NCBI GenBank assembly: GCA_963768945.1
Contig: CAVYJW010000005.1
Coordinates: 496,001-560,000 of the forward strand
From: RYN-230 sp963768945
Lineage (GTDB): Bacteria; Actinomycetota; Actinomycetes; Streptosporangiales; Streptosporangiaceae
Reading direction: 5' to 3'
Length of the DNA stretch: 64,000 nt
Shown here: positions 56,519 to 64,000 of the stretch, piece by piece
How the letters are laid out: each line of letters opens with the position of its first letter
Numbering within the stretch: the stretch's first letter is position 1
Translations under genes and position numbers: made by a program
Notes under the pieces: model-generated
What the model saw: only the letters and a program-made list of their open reading frames with translations
The model's database searches: none
Told to the model about the DNA's origin: nothing

Positions 56519-58474
56519 ATGAGCATGCAGCCAGCACCGGTCGCGGACGTGGCGGACCAGCGCGCCAGCCTGTTCACCCCGGGGCCCCGGCTGGGCTGGG
56601 TGTTCCGCGATCGCCGCCAGCTCGCGGCGCCACTTGCCGAGCCGAGGCCCGACCTCCAGGCGATGCGGGCCGCCGCGGTGCAGCAGGCCGAGTCGGCCGA
56701 GAACGCGTACCGGAAGATCCGCAAGTTCCTGGGGATCCCCAGCACATTGCTGTTCGTGGTGATCTTGCTGGTGAACGGCTGCGCGGCCAACATCAGCGGC
56801 AGCGGGCCGCCGGTCGTCAGCGATCTGATCGCCCTGCTCATCTGCGGCCCCGGCATGACGCTCACGTTCCTGCGGTGGCGGAAAGCGCGCCAGGCCGCTG
56901 CCGCGGTGACCCGGGTCCCCGACGACCACCAGCGGGCGGACGTGGCCTGGCGGCAGCGCGAGGCGGACTGGCAGCGGGCCGAGCTGAGCCGGCTGGAGCA
57001 TGCCGACGAGTGGGGCAGCGCGGAGCTTCCCGCCAGCACGCTTCGGGCCGACGTGTTCGGCGGCAGCCTGCGCGGCTGGCAGGCCCTGCTCACCACGCAC
57101 GGCACCTCGCTGCTGGCCAGCCAGCCTGTCCTGACCGTTGACCTGACCGGCGAGGTGATCTGCCAGGAGCTCACCGACACGGCCCGCGCCGCGGGAGTCC
57201 CGGCTGCGGTGTGGCTGCTGCCCACCCAGCTGGGCCCCTCCGGCGTGCTGGCCGGCCTGTCCGCGGCCCAGTTCGCGGACGCCCTGGCCGAAGCGGTGCA
57301 TGCCGGCGGAACGCCCGGCGCGGCCCGCGCCGAGCGGGCCGTGGACACCCGGGTCCTGGAGCAGCTGCACGGCGCGCTCGGTGGTGACGTCACGCCCGGC
57401 CGGCTGGCCGCGGCGGTCCGGGCGGCTCTCGGCCACGCCGACCGCCCGGCCGTGCTCAGCCCGGCGGAGCGGGCGCTCATCTCGACGGGGCTGTTCCCGG
57501 CGGAATACCGGCGGCAGATCGAGCCGAATTTAGTGCGGATCGAGGCGTTCCTGACCGCGCTTGCCCAGCACACGGAGCAGCCCGGCCAGCCTTCAGCGAC
57601 CCCTGAGCCGCCCTCTTACTACACCTGCCTGGCCCTGGAGCCCGCCGCCCGGAGCGCCCGCGCCGAGGTCCTGGCCGCGCTCGCGGTCCAGTGGCTGACC
57701 GTCCAGGTGACCAGCAGCAACGACCCGGCCCCGGCCGTCATCATCGTGGGCGCGGACGAGATCAGCCGCCCGCACCTGGAACGGCTGGCCGGGGCCTGCG
57801 AGCGGCGCGGCGTGCCACTGACGCTCCTGTTCCGCCATCTGCGTGACACCGGGCTGGGCATGCTCGGCGGCGGCGCAGCCGCGTTCATGCGGCTGGGCCA
57901 TCACGGCGAGGCGGACCAGGCTGCGGCCTTTATCGGCAAGCAGCACCGGTTCGTGCTCTCGAACGTCACCGCCTCGCTGGGGGGCAGCGACACACACACG
58001 ATCACCGAGACCGAGGGCCAGGCCGTCACCGACACCATTCATATCGGCGGCCACGTCGGCTGGAAGGGCGGCCCGCACCCGCCCGGCCTGCGGGACGCCG
58101 GCCGCGATGGCTCCCGGCGCCACTCCCGCAGCCGGTCGGTGTCCCGGAACTGGTCCACCGCCCGGTCCTGGGCCGAGAGCACCAACTGGAGCAACGCCAC
58201 GGCCAGCCAGCGGGTCTACGAGTACGCGGTCGAGCCCGCGGTCCTGCAGAACCTGCCCGACCAGGCTCTGCTGCTGGTCACCCGGGGTTCCGGCGGCCCG
58301 GTGCTCACGTCCGTGGAATGTGACCCGGCCATCGTCACGCTGCCGCGGGTCAGTACTACGCCGCTGCCCGACCCGGCCGACGTGCGAAGGGCGTGGCCGG
58401 CCGGCGGCCCGCTGCCCCCGCCTGGCCGGTACGCTCCAGACGCCGCCAGCCCGGCCGGTCAGGCCCCTGGCTGA
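56519..58474 (+). CDS. Large membrane protein of unknown function
   Basis: 651 residues from ATG 56519, with GGGGAG 9 bases upstream. Two membrane helices (about 70-90 and 98-118), a charged coiled region (QREADWQRAELSRLEHADEW), a Rossmann-like or ATPase-like middle (VLTVDLTGEVICQELTDTAR...AAVWLLPTQLGPSG) and a C-terminal domain with AVIIVGADEISRPHLERLAGACERRGVPLTLLFRHLRDTGLGMLGGGAAAFMRLGHHGEADQAAAFIGKQHRFVLS. The last part resembles the strand-loop-helix of TraD/VirD4-like or HerA-like motor domains, but no Walker A (GxxxxGKT) is visible, so no ATPase activity can be claimed. The tail is Ser/Arg-rich. Not recognised with certainty; it is divergent from patB and its end overlaps dedA by 16 bases. 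Confidence 0.7.
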   Translation: MSMQPAPVADVADQRASLFTPGPRLGWVFRDRRQLAAPLAEPRPDLQAMRAAAVQQAESAENAYRKIRKFLGIPSTLLFVVILLVNGCAANISGSGPPVVSDLIALLICGPGMTLTFLRWRKARQAAAAVTRVPDDHQRADVAWRQREADWQRAELSRLEHADEWGSAELPASTLRADVFGGSLRGWQALLTTHGTSLLASQPVLTVDLTGEVICQELTDTARAAGVPAAVWLLPTQLGPSGVLAGLSAAQFADALAEAVHAGGTPGAARAERAVDTRVLEQLHGALGGDVTPGRLAAAVRAALGHADRPAVLSPAERALISTGLFPAEYRRQIEPNLVRIEAFLTALAQHTEQPGQPSATPEPPSYYTCLALEPAARSARAEVLAALAVQWLTVQVTSSNDPAPAVIIVGADEISRPHLERLAGACERRGVPLTLLFRHLRDTGLGMLGGGAAAFMRLGHHGEADQAAAFIGKQHRFVLSNVTASLGGSDTHTITETEGQAVTDTIHIGGHVGWKGGPHPPGLRDAGRDGSRRHSRSRSVSRNWSTARSWAESTNWSNATASQRVYEYAVEPAVLQNLPDQALLLVTRGSGGPVLTSVECDPAIVTLPRVSTTPLPDPADVRRAWPAGGPLPPPGRYAPDAASPAGQAPG

Positions 58475-59262
58475 CCGGACGGGCTGGCGGCACCCACTCG
58501 GCTGTGGCCGCGGGTACCAGCGCCAGGACCAGGTGCCGGGGCGGTCCGGGCGACAGGCGGCCCCGGACTTGACGCCGCCGCCTGGCGTGCCGCGCGGGTG
58601 TGGCCACGAGGCTGTTCTGGCGCCGTGGTTGTGGCACCGATGCCGCTGGGGATCGTGGGGGCGGCGCCGCGGGCGCGGGTCCGCCTGCGGAGGCGCCGGG
58701 CGGCCTCGATCACGCCGCTGACCACCACGGTGAGACCCAGGCCGACCAGCAGCCCCGCCCAGGGACGGCCCTCGAAGGCCTGGCCGCCGAGCCGGCCGAT
58801 GAAGAACGCGTAACTCGCCCACAGGACTCCGGCGAGGCCGGTGCCGAGCATGAAGCTGCGCCGGGGATAACCGATGAGGCCGCAGGTCAGGGTCACGGCG
58901 GTCCGGCCGCCTGGGATGAACCGGCAGGCCACGATGATCCGGGTGCCGTACTCCGCCAGGGAGTGCTGCGCCCACGCGCGCCGGCGTGCGCCCCGCTCGC
59001 CCGCGAAAATCCACCGGCTGACGGCGGGCCCGAAACGCCGCCCCGCCAGGTAGGCGGCGTTGTCGCCGACAAACGCGCCCAGCGCAGCCAGTGCCACCAG
59101 CACGGCGATCCGGGGGTCAGTGCGGCCCGCGGTCGCGACGCCCAGCGCGATCACCACGGTCTCACTCGGCAGGACCGGGATCAGCGCGTCGAACGCGGGC
59201 ACGAGGACCGCGATGAGATAGGAAACCGGGGAGCTGATGTCCAGCGGGGCCAGGTCGATCAC
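58459..59262 (-). CDS. DedA-family membrane protein
   Basis: 267 residues from GTG 59262, with a GGAGG site about 7 bases away. DedA/VTT fold: AFDALIPVLPSETVVIALG, DNAAYLAGRRFGPAVSRWI, HSLAEYGTRIIVACRFIPGGRTAVTLTCGL (the conserved F-x-P-G/R-x-R motif) and GVLWASYAFFIGRLGG. Four to five membrane segments; members transport polyprenyl- or phospholipids across the membrane. The C-terminal 60 residues are basic, Pro/Ala-rich, and disordered. A tiny open frame is coupled to its start (59259-59369). The last 16 bases overlap the end of the upstream membrane protein gene on the other strand. Confidence 0.88.
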   Translation of the reverse strand: MIDLAPLDISSPVSYLIAVLVPAFDALIPVLPSETVVIALGVATAGRTDPRIAVLVALAALGAFVGDNAAYLAGRRFGPAVSRWIFAGERGARRRAWAQHSLAEYGTRIIVACRFIPGGRTAVTLTCGLIGYPRRSFMLGTGLAGVLWASYAFFIGRLGGQAFEGRPWAGLLVGLGLTVVVSGVIEAARRLRRRTRARGAAPTIPSGIGATTTAPEQPRGHTRAARQAAASSPGPPVARTAPAPGPGAGTRGHSRVGAASPSGQPGA

Positions 59263-59369
59263 CAGCGGCCTCCGCGGTGCCGCGAAGTCAGCACCCGGGC
59301 CAGCACGACGGCCAGTGCCGCGCCGAAGGCGATCCACGGCGCGATCACGATCAGGTCATCGCCGGTCAT
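59259..59369 (-). CDS. Tiny membrane protein coupled to dedA
   Basis: 36 residues: a short polar start (MTGDDL), one membrane helix (IVIAPWIAFGAALAVVLARVL) and a basic tail (TSRHRGGRW). Its stop TGA overlaps the GTG start of dedA (GTGA at 59259-59262), so ribosomes finishing it could go on to dedA. There is no strong ribosome-binding site before its ATG (GAGGGT is too close), so a leaderless message or chance are alternatives. Coordinates include the stop codon. Confidence 0.5.
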   Translation of the reverse strand: MTGDDLIVIAPWIAFGAALAVVLARVLTSRHRGGRW

Positions 59370-59563
59370 ACCCTCAGTGCAGCCGGCGCCCGTGCCGGGC
59401 GGGTGGAGCTGTTGTGGTGACGGTGTGGAGGCCGCCCGCCGGTGCGTCCCAGCCTGGTCTCCTGGGTACCAGTCCCATGCTGCGGGATCATGGGAGCGCG
59501 GCCGGCCGGCGTGGCCGGTGACCGGCCGGGCATGCCGGAGCAGCCTGGAGAGGCGGGTGAGCA

Positions 59564-60262
59564 GTGGTGGCGGCGACCGTGCTGGTCGTGGAGGACGAGC
59601 GCAAGCTGCGCGAGCTGGTCCGTTCCTACCTGGAACGGGCCGGGTACACCGTGCTGAGCACCGACTCCGGCGCGGAGGCGCTCACGCTGGCCGGATCGGC
59701 CTCCCCGGACCTGGTCATCCTCGACCTCGGCCTGCCCGACGTGTCGGGAGAGACCGTCGCCCGCGAGCTGCGCGCGGCCGGCCCCACCCCGATCCTGATG
59801 CTGACGGCCAAGAGTGCCGAGGAGGACCGGATCCGCGGCCTGGAACTCGGCGCCGACGACTACGTGACCAAGCCGTTCAGCCCGCGGGAACTGGTGCTGC
59901 GGGTCCAGGCGGTGCTGCGCCGCAGCGGCCCGGTCGCCGCGCAGGGGGTGGCCAGTTACGGCGACGGTGAGCTGGTCATCGACGAGCCACGGCGCCAGGT
60001 CACGGTGCGGGGCGCCGTCACCGGCCTGACGCCGACCGAGTGGGGTGTGCTGGTGGCGCTGGCCACCGTCCCGGGCCGGGTGTACTCCCGGTTCGAGCTG
60101 ATCAACCGGGTGCGCGGGTATGAGTTCGAGGGTTACGAGCGCACCGTCAACTCGCACGTGAAGAACCTGCGCCGCAAGATCGAGGAGGACCCGGGCAACC
60201 CGCGGATCGTCCAGACCGTGCTCGGCGGCGGTTACCGGCTCGGCCTGCCACGCGATGGCTGA
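59564..60262 (+). CDS. OmpR-family response regulator
   Basis: 232 residues. Receiver: VLVVEDERK, LVILDLGLPDVSG (phospho-Asp), LTAKS, YVTKPFS; winged-helix output ending NSHVKNLRRKIEEDPGNPRIVQTVLGGGYRLG. Its gene overlaps the kinase gene's start by eight bases (60255-60262). GTG at 59564 follows a GGAGAGG-type site. Target unknown; class OmpR/PhoB. Confidence 0.94.
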   Translation: MVAATVLVVEDERKLRELVRSYLERAGYTVLSTDSGAEALTLAGSASPDLVILDLGLPDVSGETVARELRAAGPTPILMLTAKSAEEDRIRGLELGADDYVTKPFSPRELVLRVQAVLRRSGPVAAQGVASYGDGELVIDEPRRQVTVRGAVTGLTPTEWGVLVALATVPGRVYSRFELINRVRGYEFEGYERTVNSHVKNLRRKIEEDPGNPRIVQTVLGGGYRLGLPRDG

Positions 60263-61607
60263 CCCCGGCACCCCGGCCCGGAGCGGGACCATCGGCCTGC
60301 GCCTGGCGCTGGCGTTCCTCGGGGTGGCGCTTGCGGCGATCGCCCTGGTCGCCGGCTTGATCGCGGTGTTCTCCGCCGCGGACGTCTCGGCGCTGGCCGG
60401 GCGCGAGCGCGCTGAGCTGGCCGCCGCGGTCGCGGTGGCCGCGGGCGCGGCCTGGGAGCAGAACAAGAGCTGGGCCGCCGCGGATCTGGACCCGGTACTC
60501 GACCTGACCGCGCGCACCGGCGCGGACGTCCAGATCCGGGACGCCGCGGGCCGGCCCGTGGCGTCCTCGCCCGGGTTCGCCGGGCACCCCGGCGCCCAGA
60601 CCAGCGCGCCGGTCGTGGTGCATGGCCGGCGGGTCGGGATGGTCGTGGTGCGGTTCAGCGGATCGGGGCTGGGCGGTACGGAGCACACATTGCGCAGCGC
60701 GCTGTTGCGGGCCATCGCGGGGACGGCCGGGCTGGCCGCGTTGCTCGCCCTGGCGACGGGCCTGGCCGTAGCCCGGCGGATCACCCGCCCGGTGGAGCGG
60801 ATCATCACCGTGACCCGGGCCATGGGCGGCGGGGACCGAGCCGCCCGGGTCGGCCCGGTCGCGGCGCCGGGCGAGCTACGCGAACTGGCCGCCGCGTTCG
60901 ACCAGATGGCGGACACCCTGGACCGGCAGGAGCAGTTGCGCCGCGACCTGGTCGCCGACGTGGCCCACGAGCTGCGCACCCCGGTCGCGATCCTCCAGGC
61001 GGGCCACGAGGCCCTGCTCGACGGCGTCGTCGAGGCGACCCCGGACCAGCTGGCCTCACTGCGCGACGAGGTACTCCGGCTGGCGCGCATGGTGGACGAC
61101 CTGCAGACCCTTGCGGCGGCCGACGCGGCCACGCTGCAGCTGTCGCTGCGCCGGTGCGAACTGGCCGGGGTGGCCGCGGCCGCCTCGGACAGCCTGGCCG
61201 GGCGGTTCGAGGCGGCCGGGCTCACCGTCGAGCGGCAGCTCACGCCGGCCTGGGTCATGGCCGACCCGCGCTGGCTGCACCAGGTGGTCACGAACCTGCT
61301 CACCAACGCGCTGAAGTTCACCCCGGCCGGCGGCCGGGTGATCGTCCAGTCGCAGACAACAGGGCCGTCTGCCCTGCTCCGGGTCACCGACACCGGCACC
61401 GGGATCCCCGCGGACGAGCTGCCGCACATCTTCGAGCGGTTCTGGCGCGGCCGGCAGGCGGCCCCGATCTCCGGCAGTGGCATCGGCCTCGCGGTGGCCG
61501 CCGAGCTCGCCCGGGCCCACGGTGGCCAGCTGACCGCCAGCAGCGAGCCCGGCCACGGGACCGAGATGACGCTCACCCTGCCCGCCGCTGACCCACCGGC
61601 GGCCTGA
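60255..61607 (+). CDS. Sensor histidine kinase
   Basis: 450 residues. Two membrane helices (about 15-38 and 150-172), an extracytoplasmic sensor of about 110 residues, HAMP, the dimerisation helix with VADVAHELRTPVAILQAGHE (His), and the ATPase domain: NLLTNALKFTPAGG (N), DTGTGIPADELPHIFERFWRG (G1/F), GSGIGLAVAAELARAHGG (G2). Partner of the response regulator whose gene it overlaps by eight bases. The signal is not predicted. The gene ends about 200 bases upstream of the SRPBCC gene. Confidence 0.94.
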   Translation: MADPGTPARSGTIGLRLALAFLGVALAAIALVAGLIAVFSAADVSALAGRERAELAAAVAVAAGAAWEQNKSWAAADLDPVLDLTARTGADVQIRDAAGRPVASSPGFAGHPGAQTSAPVVVHGRRVGMVVVRFSGSGLGGTEHTLRSALLRAIAGTAGLAALLALATGLAVARRITRPVERIITVTRAMGGGDRAARVGPVAAPGELRELAAAFDQMADTLDRQEQLRRDLVADVAHELRTPVAILQAGHEALLDGVVEATPDQLASLRDEVLRLARMVDDLQTLAAADAATLQLSLRRCELAGVAAAASDSLAGRFEAAGLTVERQLTPAWVMADPRWLHQVVTNLLTNALKFTPAGGRVIVQSQTTGPSALLRVTDTGTGIPADELPHIFERFWRGRQAAPISGSGIGLAVAAELARAHGGQLTASSEPGHGTEMTLTLPAADPPAA

Positions 61608-61813
61608 GCTGTCTCTGGCCTGACCCTCAGCCGGCGCTCGGTGGTTCTTCACGCCGTCACCACATCAGCCGCACAGCCCGTGCACCGGGCCCGGATTGCC
61701 TGGTCTCGTCGCCCTGATCCGGCAACCCCCGAGGTGTGGATCAGGGCAGCCCACCCGCCGCGGAGCCGGCGCCAGTTGGCTGGCGCCCCGCGGCGCCGAG
61801 CAGAGGAGAGGAC

Positions 61814-62386
61814 ATGACCGCCACGACCGAGGACCTGCTCCCCGTGCAATCCCGCACTGGGCAGACCCTCCCCATGCGATCCCGCACCGGGCAGACCCTC
61901 CCCGTGCAGGCCCGCACGGCCCAGACCCACCGCCTCTTCATCCGGGCGACGCCTCTGCAGATCTGGGACGCGCTGACCCGGCCAGGCTGGACCCAGCAGT
62001 ACGGCTACCGGGCCCCGGCCCAGTACGAGATGCGGCCGGGCGGGGCGTACCGGGCCTTCGCCAGCGTGAGCATGAAGATGCGCGGCATCGACGGCGTGGT
62101 GATCGACGGCGAGGTTCTCGAGGCCGATCCGCCGCGGCGGCTCGTGCAGACCTGGCACGTCCTGTTCGACGCCGGCACCCGGGCCGAGGCGGCAACCCGG
62201 CTGACCTGGGAGGTCGAGGAAGGCTACGGCGGGGTGAGCACGCTGACGCTCACCCACGACCTGGCCGGCGCGCCCCTGACCGCGGACATGATGGCCGGCG
62301 GTCACCCGGTGATCGGCGGCGGCTGGGCCTGGACCCTCAGCGACCTGAAGACGCTGCTGGAGACCGGCCGGCCGCTGGCCGCCTGA
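61814..62386 (+). CDS. SRPBCC/AHSA1-like protein
   Basis: 190 residues from ATG 61814, with GAGGAGAGG upstream. An N-terminal repetitive segment of three QTLPV/M-(Q/R)-x-RTG repeats (about 11-40) precedes the START-like domain: HRLFIRATPLQIWDALTRPGWTQQYGYRA, GGAYRAFASVSMKMRG, VIDGEVLEADPPRRLVQTWHVLFDAGTRAEAATRLTWEVEE, GGGWAWTLSDLKTLLETG. It binds hydrophobic ligands or acts in stress response (AHSA1 group). Closely followed by the SMR transporter gene (30 bases). Confidence 0.87.
   Translation: MTATTEDLLPVQSRTGQTLPMRSRTGQTLPVQARTAQTHRLFIRATPLQIWDALTRPGWTQQYGYRAPAQYEMRPGGAYRAFASVSMKMRGIDGVVIDGEVLEADPPRRLVQTWHVLFDAGTRAEAATRLTWEVEEGYGGVSTLTLTHDLAGAPLTADMMAGGHPVIGGGWAWTLSDLKTLLETGRPLAA
61844..61928 (+). 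repeat. 30-bp repeats at the N-terminus of the SRPBCC gene
   Basis: Two near-identical 30-base units (61844-61873, 61874-61903) and a shorter third (61904-61928) encode the peptide repeats RTGQTLP. The unit length keeps the frame. Confidence 0.75.
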
Positions 62387-62415
62387 CCTTGCCCTGCGCG
62401 GAGGCCAGGTCCACT

Positions 62416-62739
62416 ATGTCATGGCTGCTGATCGTGACCGCTGGACTGTTCGAGACGGGTTTCGCGGTGCTGCTCAAGCAGAGCGCCCACTTCACCCGGC
62501 TGTGGCCCACCGCCGGCTTCGCGGCCTGCGCGCTGATCAGCTTCGGCCTGCTCACCCTGGCCCTGCGCCGGCTGGAAGCCGGTCCGGCCTACGCCGTCTG
62601 GACCGGCATCGGGGCGGCCGGGACCGCGGTACTCGGGATGCTGCTCCTGGGTGAGGCGGTCTCCACCGCCAAACTGGTCTCGATCGGCCTCATCGTCGCC
62701 GGCGTCATCGGGCTGTGCCTCTCCGGCGTCAGGCCCTGA
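62416..62739 (+). CDS. SMR-family (EmrE/SugE-like) transporter
   Basis: 107 residues with four membrane helices. The first helix has the essential Glu in AGLFETGFAVLLKQS; later ALRRLEAGPAYAVWTGIGAAGTAVLGMLLLGEAVSTAKLVSIGLIVAGVIGL. SugE-type proteins in this family export guanidinium; EmrE-type ones exchange drugs for protons. No guanidine riboswitch was seen upstream. It is likely in one operon with the SRPBCC gene (30-base spacing). ATG at 62416 is the first start. Confidence 0.92.
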   Translation: MSWLLIVTAGLFETGFAVLLKQSAHFTRLWPTAGFAACALISFGLLTLALRRLEAGPAYAVWTGIGAAGTAVLGMLLLGEAVSTAKLVSIGLIVAGVIGLCLSGVRP

Positions 62740-62769
62740 CTGCCTGCCCGGCGAGTCCCTCGCCAGTCA
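62738..62769. terminator. Hairpin between SMR transporter and RyR genes
   Basis: GGCGAG (62750-62755) pairs exactly with CTCGCC (62759-62764) around a 3-base loop, extended by TGACTG (62738-62743) with CAGTCA (62764-62769) after a gap. The genes on both sides converge. Confidence 0.5.
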
Positions 62770-62917
62770 CACTGGTCCCACCCGTCGAGTTCGTTACTGG
62801 TAGCTGCCCGCGGAGGGCGGTGGGAATGGCACGGGCAGGCGCGCGGCACCGGCTGGCGGGCTGATGCTGGGGCACTCGCGCGCCCTGTCCGGCGGGGTGG
62901 CCGGCCTCGCCGTCTGA

Positions 62918-64000
62918 TCAAGGATTTCTGGTCGTCGCCTGGTCGGGAGGCCGGCGTCGCAGGGGCGGCACGGCCGGGGAGTCCGCGGAAGGAGAGCCTG
63001 CGGCCGGGGTGTTTGCGGCCGGGGTGTTTGCGGCCGGGGGGCTTGCGCCGTGGGTATTCGCGGCCGTGTGTGTGCCGGGTGGCGGGGGCCCGTCCGGGGC
63101 GGTGTAACTGCGCCGGAACTGGTCGTCGGTGACCGGCCAGCGTTCGCCTCGCGCTCCTTCCACCACCCAGTCCCCGGGCAGGGCGGTCGCGCGGCCCTCC
63201 CTGGTCCGCAGCACGACGGCCTGGCTGACCCGCCAGGCGCGGTAGTTCCCGGTGCGCAACCAGAAATCACCGCCCAGCGGTTCATGGCTGTCGCGGAACT
63301 CCGGGTCCCGCACGGTCCGCTCGTCTCCCCCGCCGTCGATGACCCGCCAGTCCCCGGCGTCCCCGTGCAACTCGTCACCGGACCGGCGGGTCCATGGCCG
63401 GCGGGCGTTCAGCCGCCGGGCCCGGACCGTTCCGGTGCGCCGGTATTCGGCCGCCTCAGGCGGGCCACCTGGCGGGACCACCGGCATGAAGCCCACGTCC
63501 TCGAGCTGGGCGAGCTGGGAGCGGAGGTAGTCGACGGCCTGGCTCCGCGCCTCGGGGGGAAGGTCGGCCCAGGGCACCACGCGGCTGTTCACGAGCGTCT
63601 GGCGTGGAGCTGCCTTCCTGCGCCCGCCCGCCCCGGCCGCCTCGCCAGCCGACCATCCGGCGCCGAGCCGCCGCTCGTACCAGCGGGTGTGCTCGGCGCG
63701 GGCGATGGCCTCCAGGTCCCGCTCGCTCGGCTCGATGAAGCTGCCGGGGACCACGGCCCGGCTGGGAACCCAGCGCCGCCCCCGGGCTACCACCTCGGTC
63801 ATGATGGACCGGAGCTGCAGGATGTTGTCCTGGCGGATGAAGCCGTCCAGGTCGTCCCAGGGACGGCTGGTCAGCGTCCGGGGCTCAGCGGGCCGGGGAG
63901 GATGGCTGAGGCGGTAGCACTCGTGCCAGTGGCGGGCCACCCTGGTCCAGGTGTCCTCGGGTAGCTGGCCGTCCACGAGAAGGGCCCGCTGGAACGGGTG
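62918..64000 (-). CDS. RyR-domain protein, C-terminal part
   Basis: The frame is open to the window's right edge (on the minus strand its N-terminus is outside). 360 codons are visible. It has a RyR (ryanodine receptor) domain at about 85-175: LEAIARAEHTRWYERRLGAGW, then TLVNSRVVPWADLPPEARSQAVDYLRSQLAQL. After it comes a region with two PGDW-type modules (GDWRVIDGGGDERTV and LPGDWVVEGARGERWPVTDDQF) like those seen in bacterial RyR proteins, then a tail of repeated AANTPAANTP. Similar genes have a TrkA-type NAD-binding domain at the missing N-terminus. Role unknown; perhaps ion channel-related sensing. Confidence 0.8.
   Translation of the reverse strand, partial: HPFQRALLVDGQLPEDTWTRVARHWHECYRLSHPPRPAEPRTLTSRPWDDLDGFIRQDNILQLRSIMTEVVARGRRWVPSRAVVPGSFIEPSERDLEAIARAEHTRWYERRLGAGWSAGEAAGAGGRRKAAPRQTLVNSRVVPWADLPPEARSQAVDYLRSQLAQLEDVGFMPVVPPGGPPEAAEYRRTGTVRARRLNARRPWTRRSGDELHGDAGDWRVIDGGGDERTVRDPEFRDSHEPLGGDFWLRTGNYRAWRVSQAVVLRTREGRATALPGDWVVEGARGERWPVTDDQFRRSYTAPDGPPPPGTHTAANTHGASPPAANTPAANTPAAGSPSADSPAVPPLRRRPPDQATTRNP

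Overview
The window is very GC-rich DNA from an actinomycete. The evidence is the gene order rpsF-ssb-rpsR-rplI-dnaB, a complete cvnA-B-C-D conservon, a SigK/RskA pair, F420-type LLM oxidoreductases and an encapsulin/DyP pair. A lineage such as Streptosporangiales or a relative of Streptomyces is likely, but I cannot fix the genus from sequence alone.

Layout. 1-4.6 kb: end of a GT87-type membrane glycosyltransferase, endonuclease IV, a small membrane protein, then rpsF-ssb-rpsR-rplI. 4.6-7.8 kb: a DnaA-box-bearing intergenic region and dnaB, which carries a class 3 intein in its P-loop and an apparent one-base frameshift near its end. 8.0-9.9 kb: a DprA-like/ComF-like gene pair behind a near-perfect actinobacterial LexA (SOS) box. 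10-11 kb: a sugar kinase. 11.2-13.8 kb: tRNA-Arg(ACG) and a small island bounded by a 70-bp repeat of the tRNA 3' half; it holds an AbiEi antitoxin and a broken AbiEii toxin. 14-15 kb: an FMN riboswitch and a ribB gene interrupted by an amber codon. 15-20.6 kb: an RCC1-repeat lipoprotein, a tiny apparently autoregulated HTH protein, a STAS protein, a quinone oxidoreductase and a nitrilase. 21-27.5 kb: SMP-30 and VOC genes sharing a divergent promoter, a holin-like membrane protein, gluconokinase-Smr, an S53 protease and sigK-rskA. 27.7-29.8 kb: a two-component system. 29.8-30.4 kb: a MazF-like toxin-antitoxin pair. 30.5-32.4 kb: encapsulin with DyP peroxidase cargo. 32.5-38 kb: aldo-keto reductase, two LLM oxidoreductases, a hemerythrin/MarR operon and an MBL hydrolase. 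38-47.5 kb: RecQ, small membrane proteins, alpha/beta hydrolase, SDR, lipoprotein, an XPB-like helicase and an SPFH protein. 47.5-54.9 kb: intradiol dioxygenase, an unknown protein, and a STAND/TPR protein downstream of the conservon. 55-64 kb: a PatB-like aminotransferase, a large unknown membrane protein, DedA, a second two-component system, SRPBCC, an SMR transporter and the C-terminal part of a RyR-domain protein cut by the right edge.

How it fits together. Most of the window is chromosomal core and housekeeping DNA with small accessory insertions. The accessory pieces are the intein, the SOS-controlled DprA-like/ComF-like pair, the tRNA-linked AbiE island and the toxin-antitoxin pair. 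Several genes carry single-base defects (dnaB, abiEii, ribB and a DUF6256-like gene), so draft-quality sequence has to be weighed against real decay. Convergent gene ends are often marked by strong hairpins, two of which (818-863 and 37034-37087) are clearly related in sequence.
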